Assembly (NCBI RefSeq): GCF_963676685.1
Contig: NC_092354.1
Coordinates: forward strand, 22,786,193 to 22,850,192
DNA: 64,000 nucleotides
Direction of reading: 5' to 3'
Source: Mytilus edulis
Lineage: Eukaryota > Mollusca > Bivalvia > Mytilida > Mytilidae
The notes under the pieces were generated by a model. It had not been told where the DNA came from, made no database searches, and was given only the letters and a program-made list of their open reading frames with translations. The stretch's first letter is position 1. Each line of letters opens with the position of its first letter. This document shows, piece after piece, positions 1 to 12,197 of the stretch. A program made the translations under genes and the position numbers.

Positions 1-1890
1 CGGCAGTCTGTAATTGCATATAAAACGTATTGCAATCACTTGTTAACCATCAAATATAAAGGTTCAGGTGCTTATATTCAATAATCAAATATTATTTCGG
101 CAATCTGTTGATTTTTTTTAGTCAATTCGCGGCGATTTGTGCAGCAGTATGACTTTGAGCTACTTTTTTTTATTTATATAATTATATAACAATGTTAAAT
201 AATTAAATAGGAAGAAGTTAGAATTCAAATTGAATATTTGTTTTATTTAAATAACATGATTAAGGGGACGTGGTAGACTTTCAGTTAAAAAAATCGTCTT
301 CTTTCACAGTTTTATTTTATTCTTGAAAGGGGAGCAACCCCTGATAAATAATGGGAAAGTTTCACTCGTTTTGTGTCCAAATTATTAAAATCTGAACACG
401 ACTGGACACGGTCTGACAACATCTTGACGTCAGTTTGTATCCATGGTCTGTTTTGGTCTGACACGGTCTTAACGGATCTAAACAGCTCGCTAGAAGATAC
501 AGTCTTAAATATCTTGACATGCCTTAACGGGACTAATTTACCTAATGAGACTATCGATCCGAATGGAGACTTAACCGTCTGACAAATCTTGACGTTTTCC
601 TCTAGCGGTAAATCCAGTCAATTAAGATACGATCAGACCAAAATGACCGTTTCAGACTGAAATCGTGCTACTAGTGTCATAAAGCGTCAAGAAATGTCTC
701 TTCTCGTTCGGATTTCAAATGTTTGGCATTGAGCGTTTCTAATGAAGGTAAATCCAGAAAAGCGCTTCGGACGCAAGAAATCATTAAACGTGTTGTTTTC
801 AATTTTTTAGAACAAAGCTGGTCTGTCATAGATACTTAATCACGGAAACAAGATGATTCCGTGACAAACAAGAAAGGTAAAATTAAACAGAAGAAAGTTG
901 TTTATTATACATCTAGCAATTCTAATGAAAATATTGTAGTCGTGAATCTTCAAGTAGTCATAAGTGCAGCGAAAACTATGGAATATCCAGGATGTACTCC
1001 ACCCGCTGTTTTGAGGAATAAACGAAAAATAACAAAGTATGTAAATAACAGTTACTGAAAACAAATACGAAGTAGACATGAGCACAGTTATGTTTTGGAC
1101 TAAGCAGCGCCATAGCTGAACACGCGTGTACCGGGTGTAACAACTGGGGCATCGCAGAACTATTACCGGAATAAAGGTAGGAAGCATAAAACTTTAAAGC
1201 CATTCAGTATATTGTTAATTAACACACTCATAAAAATAATATAAAGAGAATTGATGATACGTTTGTGTATTATTAATATATGATTCATATACACCATAGA
1301 AAGATAACTGATACCAAAAATTATAGAAAACATTTTAAATATCCTTCATAATATGGAAAGTATTTTTTAAATTTTTAGTCAAATCTTTTTCCCGTTATTT
1401 CATTTCCGCACCATATCATGTAAGAAAATTATCAATAAACAAACAACAGCAAATTGATAAAATGAACATCTTCGTTGTGCAAGTTATTGCGCCACCTGAA
1501 CGTAAATCTGAAAGAATTGGAGAAAATTGTGAGAACGAGGTAAGACGCCATACACTGGAATCAATAATAATATCTTGAAGAAGCCACGGAAGAAAATATC
1601 CACCCTAATAATGGATCGATTGTTTATTCTTTGTCTTTGTTTTGCATGCAAAATTGATTTACATATGTTTATTTTCAATTTATAGTAGGATTTGGGAAAT
1701 ACACTATAAATTGTAAAAGTTCATTCAGTTTCAAATTCTATAGATAAATATATGTGCAGAATTTCATTCATAAATTTATATTAAAAACAGCTGATTGTGT
1801 TGTAATTCATTCAGTGATAAATGAACTTTCACCGATACCCTTTGAAATATTTCACTTATTGATGAATTTTTTAACTATGACAATTTAAAA
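1..1890. other. AT-rich stretch without recognisable gene
   Basis: I see no credible coding region here on either strand. Short overlapping open frames around 840-1200 have no recognisable motif and lie opposite each other. The words GTCTGAC and TCTTGAC recur several times between 390 and 600, which suggests a decayed short repeat. Confidence 0.5.
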
Positions 1891-1901
1891 TGCTGTATTC
1901 A

Positions 1902-2057
1902 ATGGAAAGTGGGGCAGGATCGGGAACTTTAAAGTCTTTCCTGGATAGGTTTTCAAGATCTAACGTGGGAGAGGACGTGAAGAACAAATATGATGCAGAT
2001 AAAAGACTTTTCATTTCTGTAGTTGATATGCATATTATTGAATGCATACTGCATTAA
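1902..2057 (+). other. Unrecognised short coding-like fragment
   Basis: An ATG-initiated frame of 51 codons (begins MESGAGSGTLKSFLDRFS, ends at a TAA) has a more protein-like composition than its surroundings. The following 600 bases read like interrupted coding sequence in several frames. I do not recognise a family. It may be the remnant of a mobile-element gene. Confidence 0.2.
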
Positions 2058-2809
2058 TTTGGAATGGAATCGGTTTCATCTGAGCCTACTGTACATATTC
2101 CACCTTCCTTTTGTAACTCTGAAGAAAAGTGACAATGGAAATGTAGTTTCTGAGTATGTTTTATTTGACAGCAGTACACATGAGTGTTGATTTATAAACA
2201 AATGATGATCCAACAAACTTGTCAAATGAGTTTGAAACACTTCTGCAGAGAACCTTCAAAAGATATGCAGAAAAGAATAAAATCAATAATTGGTAGACAA
2301 TTGTCCCGCCAAAATTTATAAATTTGGTTAAAAATACACCTCCGCAAGACCTGCATAACATGTACAAAATCATTTTATCTTTAGCAAAGACAAATGAGGA
2401 TGTTGGGATATAGCTAAGCACATTTTGTTTGAACGCTTTAATGCCCGAGTTAAATTACCAGCCGAGTGGATTACTTAAATAAGGCCATTTGAAGCAACTG
2501 ATCTCCTAAAACTACAGGGGCAAGATTCCACACTCTTAAGACGCTAGTTGAGAAAAATGACTGTAGATCTATGAAGGGGGAAACAAGTAGGCGTCTTATA
2601 CAATATGTGTTTAACAGGAAATTAGTAACTGATTATTCGTCTATCCTCATGAATTAAATAAGTTATCATGCTACTAAATTTAATAAATCATTTAAATTAA
2701 CTTTTATAATAAATGATGTTTTCAGTGGTTTGAGTAAGGGTCCAGTAGACCCCTAGAATGCAGGATTTTACAACTTAAAAACAAAGTAAGTGGTCCAAAA
2801 CGCATCTAC

Positions 2810-3050
2810 TTGCCGACTATTTTAGATATATATCCTGCCTCTACTAACCTGTTACACTTCATATCTCTTGAATCATTTGATTCAACCTTGCCACCAATTT
2901 TTGGCCCCCATATAAACAAAATTCCGACCACCAATTTTTGGCCACTATTACATGTATTACTCTTGAATCATTTGATTCTACCCAGTCACCATTTTTTTGC
3001 CACTTTTAACTTTATATATATCTCTTGAATCATTTGATTCCACTTAAACA
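2810..3050 (+). repeat. Short tandem-like repeat
   Basis: The phrase CTTGAATCATTTGATTC occurs three times (near 2868, 2963 and 3026). The intervening text repeats CACCAATTTTTGGCC. The core TGAATCATTTGATTCA is itself palindromic. The small open frame spanning it is a by-product of the repeat. Confidence 0.5.
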
Positions 3051-3639
3051 ATCCTAATACAAGTAGACACTCGAAAGCAAAAGTAACTTTTACAAATAAC
3101 CTTACTAGCATGATTTAAGTATGAGAAACTCACAGTTCACTATAAATTGTATGTTATTCAAGATTCCGAATGATCAAACCGGTTCTACGACCTCGTAAGA
3201 CTTGCATTCATGAAAAATATACCTGATTTGAGTTACGTACAAAAGTACGGTGAAATGCATCAAAAGTGGAGTATCTGAAACAAACATTTTACTACTCTTC
3301 TTCTAAATCAGCGATACTTTGTATGAATATCTGGAAAGTCTTAATTGGTTATTAATCATTGCATTTTTCGTCTTCCTCTATCATGTATATCCCGAGTTAA
3401 ATAGAGACTATATTGTAAACTAATTTTATTTTATAAAAAAAAAATTAGATGATGCCCTTATGCTTCATAATAGATTATGATGAAACATAACTCAACAAAA
3501 ACAAAAGTGACACTACCAAACTTTGAACATAATCTGGGTTTTAAGGTAAAAAAATCAATTTAAATGCTCTTTCTATCCGTCAAATTTTCTTCTTAAGCAA
3601 ATAAAAATGCAGTTTAACCCTTTGTTCAAATCGACCATA

Positions 3640-5340
3640 TTCTCAAGATAATTGTATAGAATGTCACACCAAACCGGCCTTCGGTTTATTTTTAAAATTT
3701 TAGATATTTCACTGTAAATTTGACCCCCTTTTTGATAATTTTATTTGATATAAACTTTACTCGGTCATTTGTTCTAGATCCTTTTCTTAGATATAATGAA
3801 AATTGTCTCAGATGTTAATATGAACCAATCACAGTTTTTTTAAGGAAATTTTACGTGTTTTTGTTAATTTAAACACTTTTTTGATAATTGTATTGGATGT
3901 TTCCTTAAATCGGTCATTTCAATAAGATAATTTTTGAAAATGTCCTGAGATATATTAGATGTAAACTTTTATTAACCACAGCTTTATTAAAATGTTTCCA
4001 TTTTTAGTTTATTTGACACCTTTTTTAAATAATTGTTATTAGATGTTACCTTAAATCGGTCTTAAATAAAGATAATTTTCTATTAAATATCGACAATTGT
4101 ACAAGAAGTAAACTTGAACCAACCACAGCTGCATTTGAAATATTTAAACAATGTTCAGTAAGTTTTAACACTTTTTTGAGAAATCATTCAGATGTTACCG
4201 TAAATCGACCATTTTCTCAAAGTAATTGTATAGAATGTCACACCAAACCTGCCTTCGGTTTATTTTTAATATTTTAGACATTTCACTGTAAATTTGACCA
4301 CTTTTTTGATAATTCTAATTGATGTAACCTTAAATCGATCATTTGTTCTAGATCCTTTTCTTAGATGTAATGAAAATTGTCTCAGATGTTAATATGAACC
4401 AATCACAGTTTTGTAGGAAATTTTACATGTTTCAGTTTATTTAAACACTTTTTTAATAATTGTATTGGATGTTTCCTTAAATCGGTCATTTGAATAATTT
4501 TTAAAAATGTAAGGACGAGAACAAGTTCACAATTAATACAATAGGTAGGTCCTGTCATAATAGAGGCCATTTGGGATGATGGTCAGGACAATAAATTTGT
4601 ACTGCCACAGGATAATGAGGGTATATTGGATAGGGACAGAAATTTTGCCTTGCAACAGGCAACCTACGTACGGGCTCTCAAAGAATTGTTGCAAGGGTGC
4701 TTAACGTGTAAATAACGTGGCACTCTCTTTACACGAGACATCGGATTTAACGTCCCCATATTATCTTAATAAATCCCGCCAATTGACCAGATTTCTTTTC
4801 CCAAGTCACACTTAGGGGGCTGAACTGTTCAGCAATAGGTTACATCTATTATCCAAAAACTGTTTAAATTTACTGTAAAATGCTGTAAAATGTTCAATAG
4901 AGCTGTGGTTGATTCAAGTTTAAATCGAATACTACTGTCAGTACATTAAAAAAAATAATAAGGTAACATCAAATACAATTATCAAAAAAGTGTGGAAAAA
5001 TTATCAATGCACCGATGGCAGGTTTGCTGTTCATTCTATACAAATATCTTTAAAATATAGTCGATTGAAGGTTTCATCTAATACAATTATCAACAAAATG
5101 GTTAAAAATGTAAAATTTCCACAAGCTGTGGTTGGTTCATGTTAATAACTGATACAATTGTCTATACCTATTGGAATATTATCTTGATAAGTGACCGATT
5201 TAAGGTAACTTTAAATACAAATATAAAAAAAATTGTAAAAATTACAGTAAAATGTGGAAAAATTATCAATACACCGATGGCAGGTTTGCTGTACATTCTA
5301 TACAAAAATTGGGAATAGACCAATTACATCGCTTGTGACA
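3640..5340. repeat. Iterated repeat arrays in inverted orientation
   Basis: Between 3640 and 4510 a loosely conserved unit of roughly 150-200 bases is iterated (TTTTTTGATAATTGTATT, then a run ending TTAAATCGGTCATTTG). From about 4840 to 5300 the same unit is present as its reverse complement (AAGGTAACATCAAATACAAT). The two arms face each other around a dispersed repeat inserted at 4511-4765. The same family forms the arms of the element at 33,950-38,840, so this is probably a deleted relative. Confidence 0.6.
4511..4765 (-). repeat. Dispersed repeat family A, partial copy
   Basis: This segment, read as reverse complement, matches the copies at 6148-6530, 8985-9395, 13845-14010 and 20558-20985. 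Shared blocks include GGGATGATGGTC, GAGGGTAT.TTGGATAGGGACAG and CTCAAAGA.TTGTTGCAAGGG. It sits between the two inverted arrays and is probably a nested insertion. Confidence 0.7.
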
Positions 5341-5405
5341 GAATCTTTGGAAGAAATGGCTTTACCTCCATTCAGTAAAAAGTACATTTCAGATGTATAA
5401 ACATT

Positions 5406-5800
5406 ATTGGAAGAGGTCCAGGTGGAAAAGTGAACAAAGCCGTAAAGAGGAAGAAAAACAATTTGATGTCAGTAGCAGATGATTTTCCTTTATTTATAAA
5501 AGAAGCAAAAATGATGAAAACTGTACTGGAACACAATAAAGTGCTACAAATTCATGGTTTTTCTTACAAAGACAAAGCCATTTTTCTGGATTATATTTCC
5601 TTAAGTTTGAAAAGAGAGAAATGGAACAAGATATCGTGATAAACATTAAATAATATTTAATTACCAATGACGAACATGCAGACTTTTTGGGTTCCGAGCA
5701 TACGCCACAACATTTGACAATAGATACAATAGCAGAGTTGCATTTTCTTCATAGTAAAGGAGTTACACATAGAGACGTTACATTAGTGTGTAAACTACTA
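5406..5800 (+). pseudogene. Protein-kinase-like domain relic
   Basis: The frame from 5406 begins with a glycine-rich loop (IGRGPGGKVNKAVKRK). It continues through an alpha-C-like helix (FIKEAKMMKTVLEHNKVLQI) and a hinge-like strand (AIFLDYISLSL) before a stop at 5638. A second frame (5687 on) contains a catalytic-loop match, LHFLHSKGVTHRDV, with HRD at 5768-5776, then LVCKLL where NIL would normally follow. In kinases these blocks are the ATP loop, the alpha-C Glu region and the catalytic loop. The order and spacing fit one kinase broken by stops and at least one frameshift. No activation-segment DFG is evident. I infer a decayed copy, perhaps captured by a repeat. Confidence 0.55.
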
Positions 5801-5929
5801 TATAAAAAACGTATAATAACATCAGATGTTTTTAGTGATAACAAGTTTCAGTTCTTTTCCTCTCATATTTGCTTTCTGTGTATCTTGTTGCAAAAACTGT
5901 TTTTGATGGAAAATCGAAACGCTTGAGTT

Positions 5930-6147
5930 ATCTAAATAAATCATAATTTTCCTAGTTTTTTTTAAGTACAATTGATACCCGTCACATTACCCCCCTCCTT
6001 TTTTCAGAATGTGTGTACCTACAAATTGGTAATGTTATCAATAGATTAAAAGTTTTCATCAACAAAATATATAATGTAATGTTAAATTAGTATACGAATA
6101 ATATTTTTTTCCAATGTGTATATTATAAAGTTCTAACAAAAATCACA
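5930..6147. other. No feature seen
   Basis: AT-rich intergenic sequence between the kinase relic and a dispersed repeat. Nothing coding or structured was recognised. Confidence 0.4.
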
Positions 6148-6530
6148 CCAAAGGTGACTGGGGAATAGAAATACGGTCACTTTGGTCTTCTCCCGACCGG
6201 CAGTAAAACGCATGCCGAAGTGGGGCGTCCGTTTGGCTGTGCGGGATGTATCAAGTTCGCAGTCACATCCGGTCAGAATGGAGAAATTAAATCCGATGTC
6301 TCGTGTTAAGAGAGTGCAACAACTTTTTGAGGGGTCCGTAGGTGGCCTGTTGCAAGGCAAAATTTCTGTCCCTTTCCAATATATCCTCATTTTCCAGTGG
6401 CAGTCCAAATATCCCAGACCATCATTCCAAATGGCTTCTCTTATGACAAGACCTACCTATTGTATTTATTGTGAACTTGTTCTCGTCCTGAATGTGCATG
6501 AAATATTTGCCACTGGTTAGTAAGCAACCA
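6148..6530 (+). repeat. Dispersed repeat family A, near-full copy
   Basis: Begins with GGTGACTGGGGAATAGAAAT and ends with CATGAAATATTTGCCACTGG followed by a CAACC..AATCAATC tail. It has about the same extent as the copies at 8985-9395 (reverse) and 20558-20985. The overlapping open frames on both strands are chance frames inside this repeat. A short AATC-type tail is seen at the same end of several copies. Confidence 0.75.
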
Positions 6531-6846
6531 AAAATCAATCAATCCAACAAAAATCATTTAATTCCCGACTTTTTGAAAAGACAATGTTTCTAAATTTACT
6601 TTATTCTAAATGTATTCAATTAAATACTTAATTATATTAATATACATTAAACATGTATAAGACCCAAAGAAAAGAAATAAATAACATAAATTACAAAATA
6701 TCTTACATTTCAGTTTCTTAGAGAATAACGCAGCATGGATGTAATGCTTCTTCTTTGGCCTGGACGGTATGGCAAATATCGGTTTCTGTTGTTATGGCGG
6801 GTTTGGGAAAGTATTTATGCGTCTGATATTTTGGTTTTGACCTCGA

Positions 6847-7149
6847 TCAACAGACCGTAGTCCAGTTACCGGACTTGTCAATCTTACTATTTCGTTCTGC
6901 ATTGTTTCCATTTTTGTTGTAACGGTATTTGTAAACTGTTAGTTTCTCTTGCAAAACCTTATGTGAACACGCACTCAACGACGATGAGGATAATAAATAT
7001 GTTGTTTTCAAATCGGAGTTGCTAGTTGTAACCATATTCCACTCTTCTGCTGAATGTGTGGTTGAAGTTGTGTTTGTTTGGTCAATCACGAACTTATCAG
7101 GTTGTTGCTTGTCTTCGAGCTCCTTTTCTCGTGCAATGATTCTCCTCAC
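6847..7149 (-). other. Unrecognised 100-codon open frame
   Basis: An ATG-initiated frame on the minus strand encodes a hydrophilic, Ser/Thr/Asn-rich product (starts MRRIIAREKELEDKQQPDKF). I see no domain, signal peptide or membrane segment. It is longer than most chance frames here, but nothing else supports it. It could be an exon of a decayed gene. Confidence 0.2.
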
Positions 7150-7156
7150 AGTGATA

Positions 7157-7256
7157 AAAGTGGTGTACCCTCTGGCTCTAGTCTTCCACCACTAATCAGT
7201 GCCTGAAATGGCCGGTCGCACACACGCCTGAGGCGACCACTTTTATGTCAGGGTGA
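7157..7256. repeat. Short inverted-repeat element candidate
   Basis: TGATAAAAGTGGT near 7157 is matched about 90 bases later by the inverted ACCACTTTTATGTCA near 7240. The pair could form a hairpin of MITE type. No target duplication was identified. Confidence 0.3.
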
Positions 7257-7668
7257 TCAGAAGTTCTCAAAACACAAGTAATTACTGGCCCGAAATAATA
7301 CGTCTGGGCGAGTGCCCTACACTTCTGCTAAAATTCAAATTATCGTAATTTAATAAAATAATATTTAATCATGTAAAGAATTTGAGGTTTTCCTGGGCTG
7401 CTGTCCCGTAAAAAAAACAATGGAAGACAACTCTTGATTAACTAGACATTTCTGACAACTTGGTCCCGGACAGTAAATAATGACTACTTGGCTTGTTATC
7501 GTCCTATAATCAGGTCCGTGTTGTTCCGAGTAGAGTTGTCTAATACTTTACCGAAACGAAACGTATTGGTAACAGACGTAGTGATTGGTTAAACTGAATA
7601 TACGCGACCAATGATAACGAAGTTGGTAAATATAGCAGGGGTCGTAATACGGCACAACTAAAATAAAT

Positions 7669-8600
7669 ATGGCCGAGTTGAAAAACGGCTGGTGGTTTTT
7701 GAAAAGAAGTGGAGAAGAGAAGCAGCCTTCAAAGTATGCCAAGTAAGTAATATCTATTCTTCAATCCTTTATTGTCTGCAATTTTACAGTGTCAATCAAT
7801 CAAAATTTCGGAGTGAACTTTTTTTTCAATAGGTTTTTTATGGGAAAAAGGTGGTGGTGGTGGGGGCTATTTATGTTATGAGAAAACAGGCTGCATTTTT
7901 TAACAGAGGAATACTTTTCAATTATGTTAACTTTTCTGAAATCGGTCACAAAATGTCTGAAACAGGGTAAGAGGTCTTACAATTTCTTCACATTTTTTCT
8001 TTAAAGATATGAACAAAATAGAGGGAAAGGGCGGTTTCAAGAGTCATGGAAGACAGGCAGACCTTGGCTGCAGGTATCTGCTGACTCAATGACCTGTACA
8101 GATGTACACGAGGCTCCAAATGAGTTTTGCTGGACGACAGCAAAAGTTGAGACTCTGAAGTCCCATGAATCAAGTAAAGCTCACATGAAAAGTGTTGGTG
8201 TCATTGAAGGGAGAACACTTGTTGCTAAAGGAAAAGTATTGAGAGTTTGAACAAAGCTGTCATCAATAAATTATCAATCTTGTTCAAAACTGTGCATGCC
8301 TTGTGCTTAGCAGGGAGACCTTTTTCGGATTATGTTTGGATGTCGAAATTGGACAAGGCAAAAGGTCTTGATATTTGACAAACATATCTTAATTCAAATA
8401 GTGCAAAAGAATTTTCCAAATATACATTGCATTAACTGAACTAAACAAGATTACTCAAATAATCCAGTCTTCTAAATTTGTTTCAATATTGTGAGATGGC
8501 AGCACCGATTGTAGAGTGTCACTGAAGTGGAAATTGTATACGCAAGGATTTGTAATGCTGGGGAAATTAAGGTTATTTGCTTATATAAAAGATGAAGAGC
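7669..8600 (+). pseudogene. hAT-family (ZNF862-like) transposase relic
   Basis: Exon 1 (7669-7742, starts MAELKNGWWFLKRSGEE) ends at a GTAAGT donor. Exon 2 begins at 8007 after TTTAAAG, and the phase joins correctly to YEQNRGKGRFQESW. That block, with the following MTC and the H..S..H spacing, resembles the TTF-type zinc finger upstream of ZNF862-like hAT transposases. Further on, in shifted frames, are HALCLAGRPFSDYVW, LDKAKGLDI and, at 8495-8509, DGSTD. In hAT transposases DGSTD carries the first catalytic aspartate. Several stops and frameshifts separate these blocks, and the second and third catalytic regions are absent. I am confident it is dead. The exact hAT subgroup is inference. Confidence 0.6.
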
Positions 8601-8984
8601 TATAATACAAAAGGTCCAAAAAGTATAGCTAAATCCGTGAAAGGAACCAGATCTTTGATTAGGGAGATACATTCCTTAATTTATAATAATTTCAAACATT
8701 TAGTAGCAGCAAATTGTAATGACACAAAAACATCCGTATTTTCATGCCAGTACCGAAGTACTGGCTACTGGGCTGGTGATACCTTCTGGGACTAACAGTC
8801 CACCAGCAGAGGCATCGACCCAGTAGTAGTAATAACATTAACGGTACCAATTTTCCTGCACCAGATGCGCATTCCGACAATACATGTCAGTGAAAGTGAT
8901 GTACCGATGAATCTCTTTGTTTCTCGGCCGCCATGGCATTTTGATGTCAGAAGTGAGATTTAAATGGTTGTTATTCATTGATTG

Positions 8985-9395
8985 ATTGTTGGTTGCTTAA
9001 CGTCCAGTGGCAAGTATTTCATGCATATTCAGGACGAGAACAAGTTCACAATAAATACAATAGGTAGGTTGATACAATAGAGGCCATCTGGGATGATGGT
9101 CGGGGAAATTTGGATTGCCACTAGAAAATGAGGGTATCTTGGATAGGGACAGAAATTTTGCCTTGCAACAGGCCACCTACGGACCCCTCAAAGAGTTGTT
9201 GCAAGGGTTCTTAACGTGCAAAGGGCGTGGCACTCTCTTTACACGAGGCATCGGATTTAACGTCCCCCTTCTGACCGGACGTGACTGCGAACTTGATACA
9301 TTCCGCACAGCCAAACGGACGCCCCACTTCGGCAAGCGTTTTAATGCCAGTCGGGAGAAGACCAAGTGACCATATTTCTATACCCCAGTCACCCT
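8985..9395 (-). repeat. Dispersed repeat family A, near-full copy (inverted)
   Basis: Reverse-complement copy of the repeat at 6148-6530 and 20558-20985. It runs from the AATCAATC-type tail near 8980 to the CACTTGGTCTTCTCCCGAC block near 9365. It lies immediately upstream of the Tigger element. Confidence 0.75.
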
Positions 9396-9570
9396 TGGAG
9401 TGGTTGTTATTCAATAACAAGGTAAACTTTAAACAAATAATAAACATAGTTAAGAAAAAAAAACACTTCTCTTTTATGCCAACTTGTGTTCTTGTACATG
9501 TATACATTAAAATTTTAGTACATATCAAACCGAACAATTTCTAAAGTCCCGTAACATTTCTCTATTAATT

Positions 9571-11771
9571 ACCGTTAATTTAACCTGATAAAACCGAATC
9601 CTGCTAACACCGAATTTCGAACGACATTTAAAGCCCCGTTAGTCAATGTGTATCAAAAATTTACCTGTCAAAATCGATCGATAGCAATCAAAACAATGTA
9701 AGTATTTACAACGATATGCATGCGTGATTTAACAATCATAGGCTAGCAGAGGATCCCTTGAGGGTACTTAAATTTTAATTTAATGGTGAGTTGTTTTTAT
9801 AAACTAATTAGCTTGTACATGTTCACGAATGCAGTGTTAAAATGGAAACTCCTAAGAAGAAACGTAAATTCGACCAAAATGATAAACCTTCTCCATCGCC
9901 TAAAAGGGCAAGAAAGGAACTTTCTATTGAAAACAAAATGGATTTAATTAAAGATTCGGAGGCAGTTCCAAAAATTTCACAAAAGGATCTAAGTTTAAAG
10001 TATGGGATCGGGAAAGCTACTGTTTGTGACATTCTTAAACGTAAAGATACATATCGTACTCAATACGAAGAAAACATAGGAAATAAGCGGAAACGTCATG
10101 CCAGTTCAAGTAAATTTTTCGATTTGAATGAACTTCTATTTCGTTGGTTTAAAGGTGCTCGTGAAAAGAACATTCCTTTGAGTGGACCTATCTTACAGGA
10201 AAAAGCTTTGGAGTTCGCAAAGGAGCTAAATTTGCCCGAGTTTAAAGCCTCAAATGGATGGCTAGAAAGCTGGCGTTTAAGATACGGTATTGGATTTTTC
10301 AAAGTTTGCGGGGAAAGTGCTGATGTGAATCTAAACGTTGTTGCAGAATTTAAAAGTAAATTACCCGAAATTGTTAAAGATTATGACCCAAGGGATACGT
10401 TCAATGCCGATGAAACAGGCCTTTTCTTTCGTGCCCTTCCTGACAAGACATTAGCGGAGCGTGGGAAAGAATGTAAAGGGGGTAAAATGTCAAAACAAAG
10501 GCTTACTGTTGTGCTGTGTTGTAGTGTCAGAGGTGAGAAACTAAAACCTTTAGTCATTGGTAACGCTAATAAACCTAGATGTTTTCGCAATTTGGATGTT
10601 AAATCGCTTCCTGTGACTTGGAAGGCTAACAAAAAGTCCTGGATGAATAGCACATTTTTCACTGAATGGGTAAAGGACATTAATCGGGACATGCGGAAAA
10701 AATCTAGGAAAATCGTAATTTTCCTTGACAATGCAACTTCTCACTCGCACAATCTAAAGCTTAGTAATGTTGAATTGAAGTTTTTCCCAGCAAATACGAC
10801 TTCTAAACTACAGCCACTTGATTTGGGTATTATTCGTGCCTTTAAAGCGAGATATAGAAAGCACATGATTAAACATTTACTGCCACAAATTGACAACTGC
10901 AATACAGTTACTGAACTTTGCAAAGAAATAAACGTTTTAAAAGCCATTCACTGGATTAAGAAGTCGTGGAACGAAACTAAATCCACAACAATTAAATCAT
11001 GTTTTCGTGATGCGGGATTCCCCTTAGAGGCCCCAACAAATGTAGATGAGCCTGAAGACCCGGATGACGCCATACCGTTAGCCGATTTAGTGGAACAATT
11101 AAGGTCAAGGGATCCGAGTGTACAAATTAAAGAAGCTGACGATGTTGATGACAATTTGGCCACCGAATCAGCATTTGACAGTGAGTGGGAAACGGACTTA
11201 ATCAGGGAATTTACTGGAGATACTTGAATCGAATCCGACGAAGATATTGACACAGACATTCCAACAGAGGTTCAACCCGGTTCCGATATGAACCATACTG
11301 ACATTTTGGATTTACTGACAAAATTACGCAATTTTTCTATTTCTAAGGATAGCCGTTACCTAGATCAAACGGAACAAATGATTTCAATGACCGAGGACTT
11401 GATTGTAAAAAGCAAACTAGCTACACGTCAGACAACATTGGATAATTATTTCTCTGTACAATGAGATCGATTAACAGTTTGAACTTGCACTTTATTGTTC
11501 ATTAAAAATTGTAATTGTTTTTTCTGCATCTATAAAATAACTTTTTGATATATTTTATTTTTATTTTATTTTATATTGAAACCAACACGACAATACTTGT
11601 CATCTGTTGTATTACTTGGTGTCCGTCGTCTGGTGTATTATTTGGTGTCCGTCGTCAGTGTCTAAATTATTTTGCTGTCCACTTTCGTTTACCTCCACAA
11701 TCCGAACACCTGTGAAAACCGAACAAAACACAAAGTCCCATGGGTGTTCGGTTTGGACAGGTTTCACTGTA
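9571..11771 (+). mobile_element. pogo/Tigger-type DNA transposon, about 2.2 kb
   Basis: The right end, read inward, is CAGTGAAACCTGTCCAAACC (complement of 11749-11768) and is followed by TA, the usual duplication for this superfamily. The left end near 9575-9600 is a diverged version (TTAACCTGATAAAACCGAAT) and a second CCGAA block follows on both sides. One transposase gene (9842-11464) fills most of the interior. Size, one-gene layout and TA context fit Tigger/pogo elements. The left terminus is decayed, so its exact first base is uncertain. Confidence 0.75.
9842..11464 (+). pseudogene. pogo/Tigger transposase with one internal stop
   Basis: A 461-codon frame ends at TGA 11225-11227. The same frame then reads through another 78 codons to TGA 11462-11464, giving 540 residues with one stop. 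The N-terminus has a basic nuclear-signal stretch (PKKKRKF) and a CENP-B-type helix-turn-helix (KISQKDLSLKYGIGKATVCD). A second DNA-binding region contains GWLESWRLRYGI. The DDE_1 core has D near residue 190 (NADETGLFF), D near 295 (FLDNATSH) and a third D 30 residues later (TTSKLQPLDLG), the D30D spacing known for pogo. The tail past the stop ends QTTLDNYFSVQ, a PIP-box match (Q-x-x-L-x-x-Y-F). The start ATG 9842 follows a non-coding leader. The stop could be a sequencing error, recoding or a real nonsense change. Confidence 0.9.
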
Positions 11772-11774
11772 TAT

Positions 11775-12050
11775 ATTTATTGAATGTGAGAAAGTGTATT
11801 TTTCCAGTAAAGCTTTATTCATGTTGACTCATGTAGCTACATTAATGTAAAGGAATCAACAACATTAGCAGAATGGTTGAAAGCAACAATGTAATCAAGG
11901 ACGAATTCTTTCATCTTAAAGGATCATCAAAAGGTGTGCAGAAATTGTTGATTTATGTGTTGTAAATTGTGAGTTTAGATGTTTGTTTTATCTCAACTTT
12001 ATCTTATGTTTCATTCTTGAAATGTATCAAATATAAGTTTTCAAATGTAT
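11775..12050. other. No feature seen
   Basis: AT-rich sequence between the Tigger right end and the first minisatellite-like copies. No coding signal. Confidence 0.4.
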
Positions 12051-12190
12051 AGGTATCATCTACCTTGACAGATGATTCCACTTGTTAAAGCACAATAAAG
12101 GTAATATATATTATGACATTAGTATCATCTACCTGAACAGATGATACTACTTTATAAAGCACAATAAAGTTAATAGATTTTATGACATAA
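12050..12190 (+). repeat. Two copies of the hairpin minisatellite unit
   Basis: Two units each contain GTATCATCTACC..GACAGATGAT and AAAGCACAATAAAG. They are diverged relatives of the array at 13,224-13,810. They are followed directly by the terminal segment of dispersed repeat A (from about 12198). Confidence 0.7.
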
Positions 12191-12197
12191 AGTACTG

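Noticed and set aside
9115-9544. Overlapping open frames of 62-108 codons on both strands
   Set aside because: They fall in dispersed repeat family A, and related frames appear in the copy at 6182-6520. They are chance frames.
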